The notes under the pieces are model-generated. The model saw only the letters and a program-made list of their open reading frames with translations. It was not told the DNA's origin and made no database searches. From RGUW01 sp049421025 (lineage in GTDB: Bacteria > Cyanobacteriota > Cyanobacteriia > PCC-6307 > Cyanobiaceae), in NCBI GenBank assembly GCA_049421025.1, contig JBMSMG010000055.1:1-11953 (forward strand): a DNA stretch of 11,953 nt. Reading direction: 5' to 3'. Below are positions 5,036 through 11,953 of the stretch, piece by piece. The position numbers were made by a program, and so were the translations under genes. Position 1 is the first letter of the stretch; every line of letters begins with the position of its first letter.

Positions 5036-8000
5036 TTATTTCGCCTCCATCCAGTTGGCACCAATGCCGGTTTCGACCAGCAGCGGCACCGACAGGGTGA
5101 CGGCCTGCTCCATGGTGGTTTTGACCAGATCGCGCAGCTGGGGCATGGCCGCAGGGTCGGCCTCGAGCACCAGTTCGTCGTGCACCTGCAGCAGCAGCCG
5201 TGCCGGCAGGCTCGCGGCGGCCAGGGCGTGGTCCAGTTGCACCATCGCCAGCTTGATGATGTCGGCCGATGAGCCCTGGATGGGTGCATTGGCCGCTGCC
5301 CTGAGCTGCTGGGCTTCCATGCCGGCGCGGCGGGCGTTGTCGAGATCGATCGCTAACGGGTCCTGGCCCAAAAGGCGCCCCAGCCCGGCCGGGTCAAAGG
5401 CAAACGGGCGGCGGCGGCCCATCAAGGTTTCGACGTAGCCGCGGCTCAGGGCCAGCCGCTCTTGCAATTCTAAAAAGGCAAACACCTTGGGGTAGCGCTG
5501 CTTGTAGCGCTGTAGGAACTCCTTGGCCTGCACCTGGCTCACCCCGGTTTCGCGGGCAAAACGCTGGGCGCCCATGCCGTAGATGACGCCGAAGTTGATT
5601 GTTTTGCCCAGACGGCGCTCATCGCTGCTGATCGACTCGCCTTCGGCCTTCTCGAGCAGCAGGCGGGCGGTGAGCTGGTGCACATCGTCTCCGCTTTGGT
5701 AGGCGTTGATCAGCACCTCTTCTCCTGAGAGGTGCGCCAAGATGCGCAGCTCAATCTGCGAGTAGTCGGCTGAGAGCAGCTGCCAGCCTTCTTGGGGTAG
5801 AAACGCCTTGCGGATCCGCCTGGAGAACTCGGTACGCACCGGAATGTTCTGCAGGTTGGGGTTGCTGCTTGAGAGGCGCCCGGTGGCGGTGACCGCCTGG
5901 TTGAAATCGGTGTGCACGCGACCGGTTTCGGGTTCCACCAACTGCGGCAAGGCATCGACGTAGGTGCTCTTGAGCTTGCTGAGGGTGCGGTGCTCCAGCA
6001 CCAAGGGCACCACCGGGTGGTCGGCCTCGAGCTTCTCGAGCACGGCGGCATCGGTGCTCCAGCCGGTTTTGGTTTTGCGCGATTTTTTGCGGTCGAGCCC
6101 CAGGGTTTCAAACAGCAGCTCGCCCAGTTGTTTGGGGGATGCCAGGTTGAAATCGCATCCGGCTGCGGCTTTGGCCTCGGCTTCAAGGCGCGTCAGGGTT
6201 GCCGATAGCTCGCCTGATAGCTCCTTGAGGTAGTCGATGTCGATGCGGATGCCGGTGGCTTCCATAGCCGCCAGCACCGGCTCCAGCGGTTGCTCCACCT
6301 GCTCGAGCAGTGGCAGCAGCGCCGGGCCCAGGTCGCTGAGTTGGGAGCGCAGCACCCTTGCCAGCCGCCAGGTGAGGTGCACATCCATGCCGCAGTACTG
6401 GGCGGCGTCTTCAATGGAGACCACCGAAAAATCGGCGCCCTTGGGTACGAGCTCGCTGTAGCTGGTGGGGCTGAAACCAAAGTTGCGCTCCGCCAACACC
6501 TCGAGGCCGTGCTTGGCATTGGCATCGCGCAGGTAGTCGGCCAGCAGCGTGTCGAGCGCCACGCCAGCGAGGGCGATGCCGTGGCGCAGCAGGATCAGCC
6601 GGTCGTATTTGGCGTTCTGCAGCGTCTTGGGGTGCTGGCTGCTGCTCAGCCAGGGGGTCAGCGCAGCCAGCACGCTCTCCAGCGGCAATTGCACCGGCGC
6701 CGGCGGCGGCTCGCTGAGCAGGTCGGCTGCCGGGGGGGGCTGGTGGCCGATCGGGATGTAAGCCAGATCGGCTGGCCCCTCGCCCCAGGCCACGCCGATA
6801 CCCACCAGTTCAGCCTTAAAGGGGTTGAGGCTGGTGGTCTCAGTGTCGAGTGCGACGGGCTGTTCGCTGCCTGTGGCCGCCAGCAGGCGGGCCGCCAGTT
6901 GCTCGAGGGCCTCAGGCGTGGTGATCAGCTGCGGCTCAAGCTGGGGCACGCTTGAAAGGTCTCTGTGGCCCGGCTCGCCAGCAAGGGTTGTTCTCTCTGA
7001 GCCAGTTGTCGTTGCTGAGTCAGTCGCTGCTGCCTTGGCGCTGGTGTTGGCGGCTGTGACGGCCGCGGCGCCCGCGGGGCTCGCCGTGTCGGTGGGCTCG
7101 GGCGCGGTGGCCGAGAACAGCTGAGCGAAGGTGGGGACCTGCTTGGCCAGTGAGTACAGCTCCAGCTCTTCGAGCGATGTCGCCAGCGCCTCGGCGTTGA
7201 CGCTGCCCAGCTCCAGCCTTGGCTCTGTGGGCAGTGGAATGTCAATCAGAATCTCGGCCAGGTGACGCGAGCGGTAGGCGTCGTCTTTGCCATTGGCGAG
7301 TTTCTCGAGTAGTGCGCCTTTGAGGGCGCCCTTGGGGTCTTTGGCTTTGGGGCCGGCTGCCTGCAGCTGCTCGAGCGCCTGGTAGATGCCATCGAGGTTG
7401 GTGTGGGCTGCCAGCAACGTGATCGCTGTCTTGGGGCCGACGCCTTTGACCCCTGGAATGTTGTCGCTGCTGTCGCCGGTGAGGGCCTTGAGCTCGACGA
7501 CCTCTTCTGGGGTTACGCCCAGCTTGGCGATCACCCCGTCGCGGCGCATGGTGGTGGGGCCGCTGTTTTTGGCATAGGGCCCGCCGCCCATGTAGAGCAC
7601 GGCGATGTCGCGCTGATCGTCGACCAGCTGAAACAGGTCGCGATCGCCTGAAAGGATGCGAACGCGCCAGCCCGCATTGGCCGCCCGGTTGGCCAGGGTG
7701 CCCAGCACATCGTCAGCCTCATACCCCGGCGCCATCGCCAGCGGAATGTCGAGGCTGCCAGTGAGGATCTGCTGCAGGTTGGCCAGGTCGGCAAAGAAGT
7801 GCTCAGGCGCTTCGTCGCGGTGGGCCTTGTAGGCCGCGTCCGCCTCGTGCCTGAAGGTGGGCTCAGCCGTGTCAAAGGCCACCACCAGCCCCTGGGGTTT
7901 GAGGCCCTTGCAGTTGTCGAGTAGGGCCTTGAGAAAGCCGTAGGTGACGCTGGTGGGCACCCCGTCTTTGGTGCTCAGGCCGCCGTCGCCGCCTTTGCTG

Positions 8001-8095
8001 AAGGCGTAAAAGCTGCGAAAGGCCAGCGAGTGGCCGTCGATCAGCAGCAGCAGCGGTCTCTCGGTTGCTGCCTGGGCTGCCACGGCCGTTTGCAC
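5036..8095 (-). CDS. polA: DNA polymerase I with all three domains
   Basis: A 1019-residue DNA polymerase for Okazaki-fragment processing and excision repair. Residues 14-327 form the 5'-3' nuclease, with LLIDGHSLAFRSFYAF, PGYEADDVLG (123-132), LSGDRDLF and GDSSDNIPGVKGVGPKTA (207-224). An Ala/Thr/Ser-rich linker spans about 328-383. The 3'-5' proofreading domain keeps its three motifs: DTE at 417-419, NAKYD at 494-498, and YCGMD at 567-571. The polymerase domain shows TGRLSSSNPNLQNIP (738-752), motif A DYSQIELR (777-784), motif B RRLGKTINFGVIYG (827-840) with Phe835, and motif C QVHDELVLE (970-978). The start is GTG at 8095, in agreement with homology beginning near residue 14. The long linker makes it larger than E. 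coli Pol I (928 residues). It is divergent from the DUF1643 unit. Confidence 0.98.
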   Translation of the reverse strand: MQTAVAAQAATERPLLLLIDGHSLAFRSFYAFSKGGDGGLSTKDGVPTSVTYGFLKALLDNCKGLKPQGLVVAFDTAEPTFRHEADAAYKAHRDEAPEHFFADLANLQQILTGSLDIPLAMAPGYEADDVLGTLANRAANAGWRVRILSGDRDLFQLVDDQRDIAVLYMGGGPYAKNSGPTTMRRDGVIAKLGVTPEEVVELKALTGDSSDNIPGVKGVGPKTAITLLAAHTNLDGIYQALEQLQAAGPKAKDPKGALKGALLEKLANGKDDAYRSRHLAEILIDIPLPTEPRLELGSVNAEALATSLEELELYSLAKQVPTFAQLFSATAPEPTDTASPAGAAAVTAANTSAKAAATDSATTTGSERTTLAGEPGHRDLSSVPQLEPQLITTPEALEQLAARLLAATGSEQPVALDTETTSLNPFKAELVGIGVAWGEGPADLAYIPIGHQPPPAADLLSEPPPAPVQLPLESVLAALTPWLSSSQHPKTLQNAKYDRLILLRHGIALAGVALDTLLADYLRDANAKHGLEVLAERNFGFSPTSYSELVPKGADFSVVSIEDAAQYCGMDVHLTWRLARVLRSQLSDLGPALLPLLEQVEQPLEPVLAAMEATGIRIDIDYLKELSGELSATLTRLEAEAKAAAGCDFNLASPKQLGELLFETLGLDRKKSRKTKTGWSTDAAVLEKLEADHPVVPLVLEHRTLSKLKSTYVDALPQLVEPETGRVHTDFNQAVTATGRLSSSNPNLQNIPVRTEFSRRIRKAFLPQEGWQLLSADYSQIELRILAHLSGEEVLINAYQSGDDVHQLTARLLLEKAEGESISSDERRLGKTINFGVIYGMGAQRFARETGVSQVQAKEFLQRYKQRYPKVFAFLELQERLALSRGYVETLMGRRRPFAFDPAGLGRLLGQDPLAIDLDNARRAGMEAQQLRAAANAPIQGSSADIIKLAMVQLDHALAAASLPARLLLQVHDELVLEADPAAMPQLRDLVKTTMEQAVTLSVPLLVETGIGANWMEAK
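7640..7647. repeat. HIP1 octamer GCGATCGC
   Basis: One exact copy of the highly iterated palindrome typical of many cyanobacterial genomes, inside polA, extended to GGTCGCGATCGCC on the plus strand. A single copy in a GC-rich 12 kb window is only weak support for a cyanobacterial origin. Picocyanobacteria often carry few copies. Confidence 0.6.
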
Positions 8096-8277
8096 AAGGG
8101 CCCCTCAGCCTGCCAGACGTGCAGCGCGTGGGGTTATGACGCAATAAGGCGAATGGCGGCCAGAGTGGGCATGGGACCACGTTCGGTTGGGCTTGATCGG
8201 CCAGATCCGAGTCAGCGTGGTCAGAAGGATTGAGCTCATGTGCCGTTCGATCAAGCAGGAGATTCGAGTGGCCTTAG

Positions 8278-8301
8278 AAACTGGCGTGAAATCTGGCGTG
8301 T
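8278..8301. repeat. Two-copy 12-base direct repeat before the DUF1643 gene
   Basis: Two adjacent 12-mers, AAACTGGCGTGA and AATCTGGCGTGT, agree at 10 of 12 positions and share CTGGCGTG. They lie 32 bases before the TTG start, in the 237-base gap between divergent polA and the DUF1643 gene. A direct repeat with about one-turn spacing could be a regulator site or lie in the promoter. I could not identify convincing -35 and -10 boxes on either strand. The rest of the gap (8096-8277 and 8302-8332) shows no clear gene. Confidence 0.4.
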
Positions 8302-8332
8302 TTTGTAAGAGCGACCAGCAGGGGGGAAGGGG

Positions 8333-8962
8333 TTGCTGACGCCTGGCGCCAATGCCGCCTTCAGCCCCTGCGGGCGCTACCGCTGGTGGCTGCGGCGGCA
8401 GTGGCAGCCGCAAGGGCCGGTGCTGCTGTTTGTGGGGCTCAATCCGTCGCGGGCCGATGGCCAGCGCGATGACCCGACCCTGCGGCGGCTTGTGGGGTTT
8501 GCCCGCCAGTGGGGCTACGGCGCTCTTGAGGTGGTCAATCTGTTTGGCCGCATCAGCGCCAGCCCGGCGCTGCTGAAGCGCTCGGCCGATCCAGTCGGAC
8601 GCGACAACGACGTCTGGCTGCTGCGGGCGCTGCGGGGTGGTGCCATTGATGCTGGTGATGCCGTTGATGCCCTTGATGCCGGTGGTGGCGGTGGTGGCGG
8701 CTCCTCTCCTGCGGCGATCTGGCTGGGCTGGGGCAACCAGGGGGCGTGGCGCGGGCGCGAGCGGCAGGTGCTCAGGCTGATTGGCCAAAGCCGCCAGCGA
8801 TGCGGCGCAAGCCAATCGCCTGAGCTGCTCTGCCTGGGGGTGAGCGCAGCAGGTCAGCCCCGCCATCCGCTGTATGTGGCCTCGGCAACGCGCCCTGAGC
8901 CGTTTGCGCTGGCACAAACAGGGGCGTTTGGGGCATCCTGTGACCAACGCGTCAAAAGCTGA
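8333..8962 (+). CDS. DUF1643 family protein with a low-complexity insert
   Basis: A 209-residue cytoplasmic protein. Conserved features of DUF1643 are visible: FVGLNPSRADGQRDDPTLRR (33-52), GFARQWGYGALEVVNLFGR (55-73), DPVGRDND (86-93), AIWLGWGNQGAW (127-138) and the C-terminal LCLGVSAAGQPRHPLYVA. The family's function is not established. Between the third and fourth blocks sits a tripeptide repeat, IDA-GDA-VDA-LDA-GGG-GGG (105-122), from six 9-base units at 8645-8698, which appears to be an insertion into a surface loop. The only usable start after the in-frame stop at 8306-8308 is TTG 8333, placed just after a purine-rich GGGGGGAAGG that can act as ribosome site. The TGA overlaps the next gene's ATG by one base. 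Family call firm, function unknown. Confidence 0.85.
   Translation: MLTPGANAAFSPCGRYRWWLRRQWQPQGPVLLFVGLNPSRADGQRDDPTLRRLVGFARQWGYGALEVVNLFGRISASPALLKRSADPVGRDNDVWLLRALRGGAIDAGDAVDALDAGGGGGGGSSPAAIWLGWGNQGAWRGRERQVLRLIGQSRQRCGASQSPELLCLGVSAAGQPRHPLYVASATRPEPFALAQTGAFGASCDQRVKS
8645..8698 (+). repeat. Six 9-base units inside the DUF1643 gene
   Basis: The units are ATTGATGCT, GGTGATGCC, GTTGATGCC, CTTGATGCC, GGTGGTGGC and GGTGGTGGC. The period of nine keeps the reading frame and encodes xDA tripeptides followed by a glycine run. It looks like in-frame slippage expansion in a loop of the protein. Confidence 0.75.
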
Positions 8963-9204
8963 TGGCCCGTACCCCTCGCCGCTATGCCATTCATCTGCAT
9001 TTGAGCGGCGGCCAGAGCGAAACCGTTTCGTTTCCGACGCTGGAGGCGTTTCAGCAGTGGTACGGCAGTGTGCTGACCGCGTCAGCGCCTGACGCTTTTG
9101 TCAATGTGCCTCTTTCGGAGATGGAGGGGGAATACCTGGTGCTCAGGCCCAGCAGCGTGATCGGCATTCGCGTCGAGCCCAAGTTCAACGCACTTGATGA
9201 ATGA
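8962..9204 (+). CDS. Small hypothetical protein, 80 aa, in the antiporter operon
   Basis: An 80-residue protein beginning MARTPRRYAIHLHLSGGQSE. The N-terminal half suggests a beta hairpin (YAIHLHLSGGQSETVSFPTL) and a helix (EAFQQWYGSVL). The second half has a strand-rich VNVPLSEMEGEYLVLRPSSV and an IGIRVEPKF ending. It has no signal peptide, membrane helix or metal motif. Its ATG overlaps the DUF1643 stop (TGATG), and its stop overlaps the antiporter start (ATGA), so it is almost certainly translated as the middle gene of a coupled unit. It looks like a cyanobacterial conserved hypothetical. A role in helping or regulating the antiporter is only a guess from position. Confidence 0.8.
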   Translation: MARTPRRYAIHLHLSGGQSETVSFPTLEAFQQWYGSVLTASAPDAFVNVPLSEMEGEYLVLRPSSVIGIRVEPKFNALDE

Positions 9205-10451
9205 CGCCTGAGCGGCTGGGACTGCTCTGGGGCGTCACCGTCTTTTCAGGTGCCATGGCTCAGGCTCTGGCCTGGCTGAGCGGGCTGCCGGCCGTGGTGC
9301 TGTTGCTCAGCGCCGGTCTGTTGATCGGCCGCTCGGGGCTGCATCTGGTGGATCCGCTGGATCTGGGCACGGGACTGGAGACCGTGGTGGGTCTGCTGGT
9401 GAGCCTGGTGCTCTTTGACGGCGGCATCAACCTGCGGTTGCCCGGTGATGCCCTCAAGCTCACCGTGCTGCGCATCGTGCTGGTGCGACTGGTGATCGCG
9501 GGGGCCGGTGGATTGCTGGCAGCCCACTGGCTGGCGGGTCTGAGCTGGCAGCTGGCAGCTGTGTACAGCGCCATCGTGCTGGCCACGGGGCCCACGGTGG
9601 TGACCCCGCTGGTGCAGCAAATTCGCCTCAAGCCGCCTCTAGGGGAGGTGCTTGAGGGCGAGGGCCTGGTGCTGGAGCCGATCGGTGCGGTGCTGGCCCT
9701 GTTGCTGCTCGAGCTGGTGCTCGGCAACCTGCACGGTTGGCGCGAGCTGGCGCTGGGTTTGCTGGAGCGGCTCGGCGGGGGCGCCGTCATTGGCGCAGCC
9801 TGCGGCTGGTTGTTGGCTGCTGCGCTGGCGCGCATTCCCGATGGCTCGGCATCGGCGCTGCGGCTGCAGCTCACCTTGGGGGTCGTCTTTTTGATGTTCT
9901 CGCTGTGTGAGTGGCTGCTGCCTGAATCGGGCCTGCCGGCATCCGTGGCGGCAGGCGTGGTGGTGGGCCGCAGGCTCGACAGTGCGGCCAGCAGTCTCGA
10001 TGAGCTGATCCGTCAGCTCGCGATGCTGGCGATCACGATGCTGTTTCCGCTGTTGGCGGCCGATGTCAGCTGGCGTGAGCTCAGCCCCCTTGGCTTGGGA
10101 GGACTCGCCTGCGTGCTGGCGATCATGCTGCTGCAGCGCCCTGTGGCGATTGGCTTGGCCACCTGGGGACTTGATGTTTCGCTCAGCGAAAAAGCGCTGT
10201 TGGCGTGGCTGGCGCCGCGCGGTGTGGTGACCGCGGCGGTGGCGTCGTTGTTTGCAATCCGGCTTGAAGATGCCGGGGTGCTTGGCGCGGGCCGGCTCCA
10301 GGGGTTGGTGTTTCTGACCATCCTGCTGACGGTGGGTCTGCAGGGGCTGACCGCCGCTCCGCTGGCGGCCCGCCTGGGCTTGGTGCAGCCCCCAGCAGGT
10401 TCAGAGGCAGCGGCGAATGCGGCCCAGGTCGTCGCCGAGCCGGTGCAGTAG
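9201..10451 (+). CDS. CPA1-like sodium/proton antiporter
   Basis: A 416-residue inner-membrane protein with about 12 hydrophobic segments, of the cation:proton antiporter type that expels sodium (or potassium) in exchange for protons. Signatures are LVLFDGGINL (69-78), LATGPTVVTPLV (127-138), EGEGLVLEPIGAVLAL (152-167) and WLAPRGVVTAAVASLFA (336-352). In classic NhaP proteins the fifth-helix motif contains 'TDP' and the sixth-helix motif 'LND'. Here they are TGP and LEP, so the ion-binding acid is probably Glu159 in place of Asp. It lacks the long cytoplasmic tail of NhaP/ApNhaP proteins, ending in a short hydrophilic segment. The start is the ATGA overlap with the 80-aa gene. Its last 51 bases are antisense to the end of gltX. 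The subfamily is clear; ion specificity is not. Confidence 0.92.
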   Translation: MTPERLGLLWGVTVFSGAMAQALAWLSGLPAVVLLLSAGLLIGRSGLHLVDPLDLGTGLETVVGLLVSLVLFDGGINLRLPGDALKLTVLRIVLVRLVIAGAGGLLAAHWLAGLSWQLAAVYSAIVLATGPTVVTPLVQQIRLKPPLGEVLEGEGLVLEPIGAVLALLLLELVLGNLHGWRELALGLLERLGGGAVIGAACGWLLAAALARIPDGSASALRLQLTLGVVFLMFSLCEWLLPESGLPASVAAGVVVGRRLDSAASSLDELIRQLAMLAITMLFPLLAADVSWRELSPLGLGGLACVLAIMLLQRPVAIGLATWGLDVSLSEKALLAWLAPRGVVTAAVASLFAIRLEDAGVLGAGRLQGLVFLTILLTVGLQGLTAAPLAARLGLVQPPAGSEAAANAAQVVAEPVQ

Positions 10452-11870
10452 GAGCCACGTTTCGAGCAGATCAGGCCCCTGCAGGCTGCCCAGCAGGGCG
10501 GCACGCATCGATTTCATGAGCACGCCTTTTTTGATGCCGGCCGCGGTGGTGGCCTCAGCCAGCAGCGCCTGTGCTGCTTCGGCATCGAGGGGGCTGCCGG
10601 CGCCGCGCTGCTCGAGGGCCTGCGCCAGGGCTGCCAGAGCGGCCCGGGCGCCGTCAAGGTCGAGCTGGGCCTGAGCCGCCTCGTTGAGCGGCGGGCAGGT
10701 GAAAAAGGGCTCGGCCTGGGCCACGCCATCGGCCAGCAGGCTCAGTGAGGGGCCCAGCAGCGCCGCCAGGTCCTGCTGCCAGGCAGGGTCTGCGCTGGCG
10801 CTGCCAGCCTCAGTGCCCCAGCCCTTCTGGGCCCACAGCGGGGCGAGCTGATCGCGCAGCACCTGGGGCGAGAGCTCATGCAGCACCTGGCCGTTAAGCC
10901 AGTTGAGCTTGTCCCAGTCGAAGCGCGCTCCGGCTTTGTTGACCCGCTCAAAATCGAACACCGACGCCGCTTCAGCCAGGCTGAAGCGCTCGCCCATGCC
11001 CTCGGGCGGAGACCAGCCCAGCAGGGTCATGTAGTTAGCCAGGGCTGCTGGGGTGTAGCCCATCGCCTTGAAGTCGCTCACCGAGGTCACCCCATCACGC
11101 TTGGAGAGCTTTTTGCCCTCGGCGTTGAGGATCAGCGGCGTGTGGGCAAACACTGGTGCGCTGTGGCCCAGCGCCTGGTACAGCAGCAGCTGTTTGGCGG
11201 TGTTGGCGATGTGGTCTTCGCCGCGGATCACATGGCTGATCGCCATGGCGGCGTCATCGACCACCACCACCAGGTTGTAGAGGGGGTCGCCGATCTGATC
11301 GGCAGGCGCGCGGCGGGCAATCACCATGTCGCCGCCCAGATCGCTGCCGCTCCAGCGCATTGGGCCGCGTACCAGGTCGTTCCAGGTGATGACGGCGTCG
11401 TCGTCGATCTTGAAGCGCACGACGGCCTGGCGGCCGCCTGCGATGTAGGCCTGCTCCTGCTCAGGGCTCAGGTTCCTGTGGCGGTTGTCGTAGCGGGGGG
11501 CCTGCTTGGCTGCGGCCTGGGCCTCACGCATGGCCGTGAGCTCGTCGTCACTGGCGTAGCAGCGATAGGCGTGACCGCTCTCGAGCAGCTGCCCGATGGC
11601 GGCGCGGTGCAGCTCCACCCGGGCGCTCTGGATGACGGGCTCCCCGTCCCATTGCAGCCCAAGCCACTGCAGCCCTTCGAGAATGTTGGCGGTGTACTCA
11701 GCCTTGCTGCGCTCTTTGTCGGTGTCTTCGATGCGCAGCAAAAACTGCCCACCATGCCGTTTGGCGAACAACCAGTTGAAGACCGCGGTACGGGCGGTGC
11801 CGATGTGCAGCGTTCCCGTGGGGCTGGGGGCTAGTCGTACGCGTACCGACGACAACGATCCAGCCTGCAT
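10401..11870 (-). CDS. gltX: Glutamyl-tRNA synthetase
   Basis: A 489-residue class I synthetase that attaches glutamate to tRNA-Glu. In cyanobacteria generally it also charges tRNA-Gln, which an amidotransferase then corrects, and the product feeds haem and chlorophyll synthesis. Visible motifs are VRVRLAPSPTGTLHIGTART with the HIGH-type HIGT (22-25), RIEDTDKERS, the Rossmann-fold IRGEDHIANTAKQLLLYQAL, and KLSKR (254-258). An anticodon-binding helical domain fills the C-terminal third. A longer in-frame ATG at 11927 lies inside the tRNA gene and is unlikely; ATG 11870 or TTG 11855 fits, since homology begins near residue 9. The gene lies 30 bases downstream of the tRNA-Asp on the same strand and may share its transcript. 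The 3' end overlaps the antiporter by 51 bases, tail to tail. Confidence 0.97.
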   Translation of the reverse strand: MQAGSLSSVRVRLAPSPTGTLHIGTARTAVFNWLFAKRHGGQFLLRIEDTDKERSKAEYTANILEGLQWLGLQWDGEPVIQSARVELHRAAIGQLLESGHAYRCYASDDELTAMREAQAAAKQAPRYDNRHRNLSPEQEQAYIAGGRQAVVRFKIDDDAVITWNDLVRGPMRWSGSDLGGDMVIARRAPADQIGDPLYNLVVVVDDAAMAISHVIRGEDHIANTAKQLLLYQALGHSAPVFAHTPLILNAEGKKLSKRDGVTSVSDFKAMGYTPAALANYMTLLGWSPPEGMGERFSLAEAASVFDFERVNKAGARFDWDKLNWLNGQVLHELSPQVLRDQLAPLWAQKGWGTEAGSASADPAWQQDLAALLGPSLSLLADGVAQAEPFFTCPPLNEAAQAQLDLDGARAALAALAQALEQRGAGSPLDAEAAQALLAEATTAAGIKKGVLMKSMRAALLGSLQGPDLLETWLLLHRLGDDLGRIRRCL

Positions 11871-11900
11871 GGAGCCTTGGGCGACGGGCGCGATTTGGAA

Positions 11901-11953
11901 CGGGACTGACGGGGCTCGAACCCGCAACTTCCGCCGTGACAGGGCGGTGCTCT
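11901..11953 (-). tRNA. tRNA-Asp (anticodon GTC), 5' end beyond the window
   Basis: The minus strand reads AGAGCACCGCC at the end of the D arm. Next come the anticodon stem-loop CCGCC-CTGTCAC-GGCGG with anticodon GTC (11940-11938), the variable loop, the T arm GCGGG-TTCGAGC-CCCGT, and the acceptor end AGTCCC plus discriminator G at 11901. The next bases are TTCC, so CCA is not encoded, as is usual in cyanobacteria. About 20 bases of the 5' acceptor and D arm lie past the right edge. Aspartate identity fits both the anticodon and the G discriminator. Confidence 0.96.

Noticed and set aside
5036..8095. Idea that PolI had lost proofreading
   Set aside because: All three exonuclease motifs with their acidic residues are present (417-419, 494-498, 567-571).
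8105..8239. Possible 44-aa leader peptide before polA (MSSILLTTLTRIW...)
   Set aside because: It has no repeat of regulatory codons, no attenuator-like hairpin that I can see, and no ribosome site.
8105..8947. Long minus-strand frame of 280 aa opposite the DUF1643 gene
   Set aside because: It is rich in Pro, Gln, Arg and Ala, as shadow frames in GC-rich DNA are, and the opposite strand encodes a recognisable conserved family.
11871..11927. gltX start at 11927
   Set aside because: This ATG lies inside the tRNA-Asp gene; the conserved protein begins near VRVRLAPSPTG, so ATG 11870 (or TTG 11855) is more sensible.

Overview
The window is GC-rich and tightly packed. It looks like chromosomal DNA of a picocyanobacterium of the Cyanobium / high-GC Synechococcus type. 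This rests on the form of the cysteinyl-tRNA synthetase start region (CCGVTVYDLCHLGHARSY), the small conserved proteins beside the synthetases, the tRNA-Asp placed directly before gltX, tRNA without an encoded CCA, weak or absent Shine-Dalgarno sites, frequent GTG starts (cysS, polA, the toxin, the 81-aa protein) and one copy of the cyanobacterial octamer GCGATCGC. The assignment is inference from the sequence; no database was searched.

Layout. Positions 1-229 hold three arrays built on a 6-base period. The last is a perfect 22-base palindrome. A minus-strand open frame through these arrays runs off the left edge and may or may not be a gene. A Phd/YefM-type antitoxin and a PIN (VapC-type) toxin follow at 286-899, overlapping by four bases; the toxin lacks an expected catalytic acidic residue. 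Next is an 11-helix sodium-coupled NSS/SNF transporter (958-2340). Tail to tail with it, four bases away, is a secreted protein with a duplicated domain (3115-2345, minus). An 81-aa protein diverges from that gene and converges on cysS (4978-3440, minus). polA (8095-5036, minus) lies upstream of cysS on the same strand, with a 57-base gap.

Divergent from polA is a three-gene plus-strand unit: a DUF1643 protein, an 80-aa cyanobacterial-type small protein and a CPA1-like sodium/proton antiporter. These are joined by 1-base and 4-base overlaps, so translational coupling is likely. The antiporter ends 51 bases inside the 3' end of gltX (minus strand). gltX is preceded by a tRNA-Asp(GTC) whose 5' end lies beyond the window.

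Most of the window is housekeeping: DNA repair and replication (PolI), aminoacylation (CysRS, GluRS, tRNA-Asp) and sodium-linked membrane transport (NSS transporter, antiporter). The accessory part is the left end. I see no convincing new multi-gene system. The points most worth following are the hexamer arrays with their open frame, the degenerate PIN toxin, the coupled DUF1643 / small protein / antiporter unit, and the substitutions at functional positions in both transporters.
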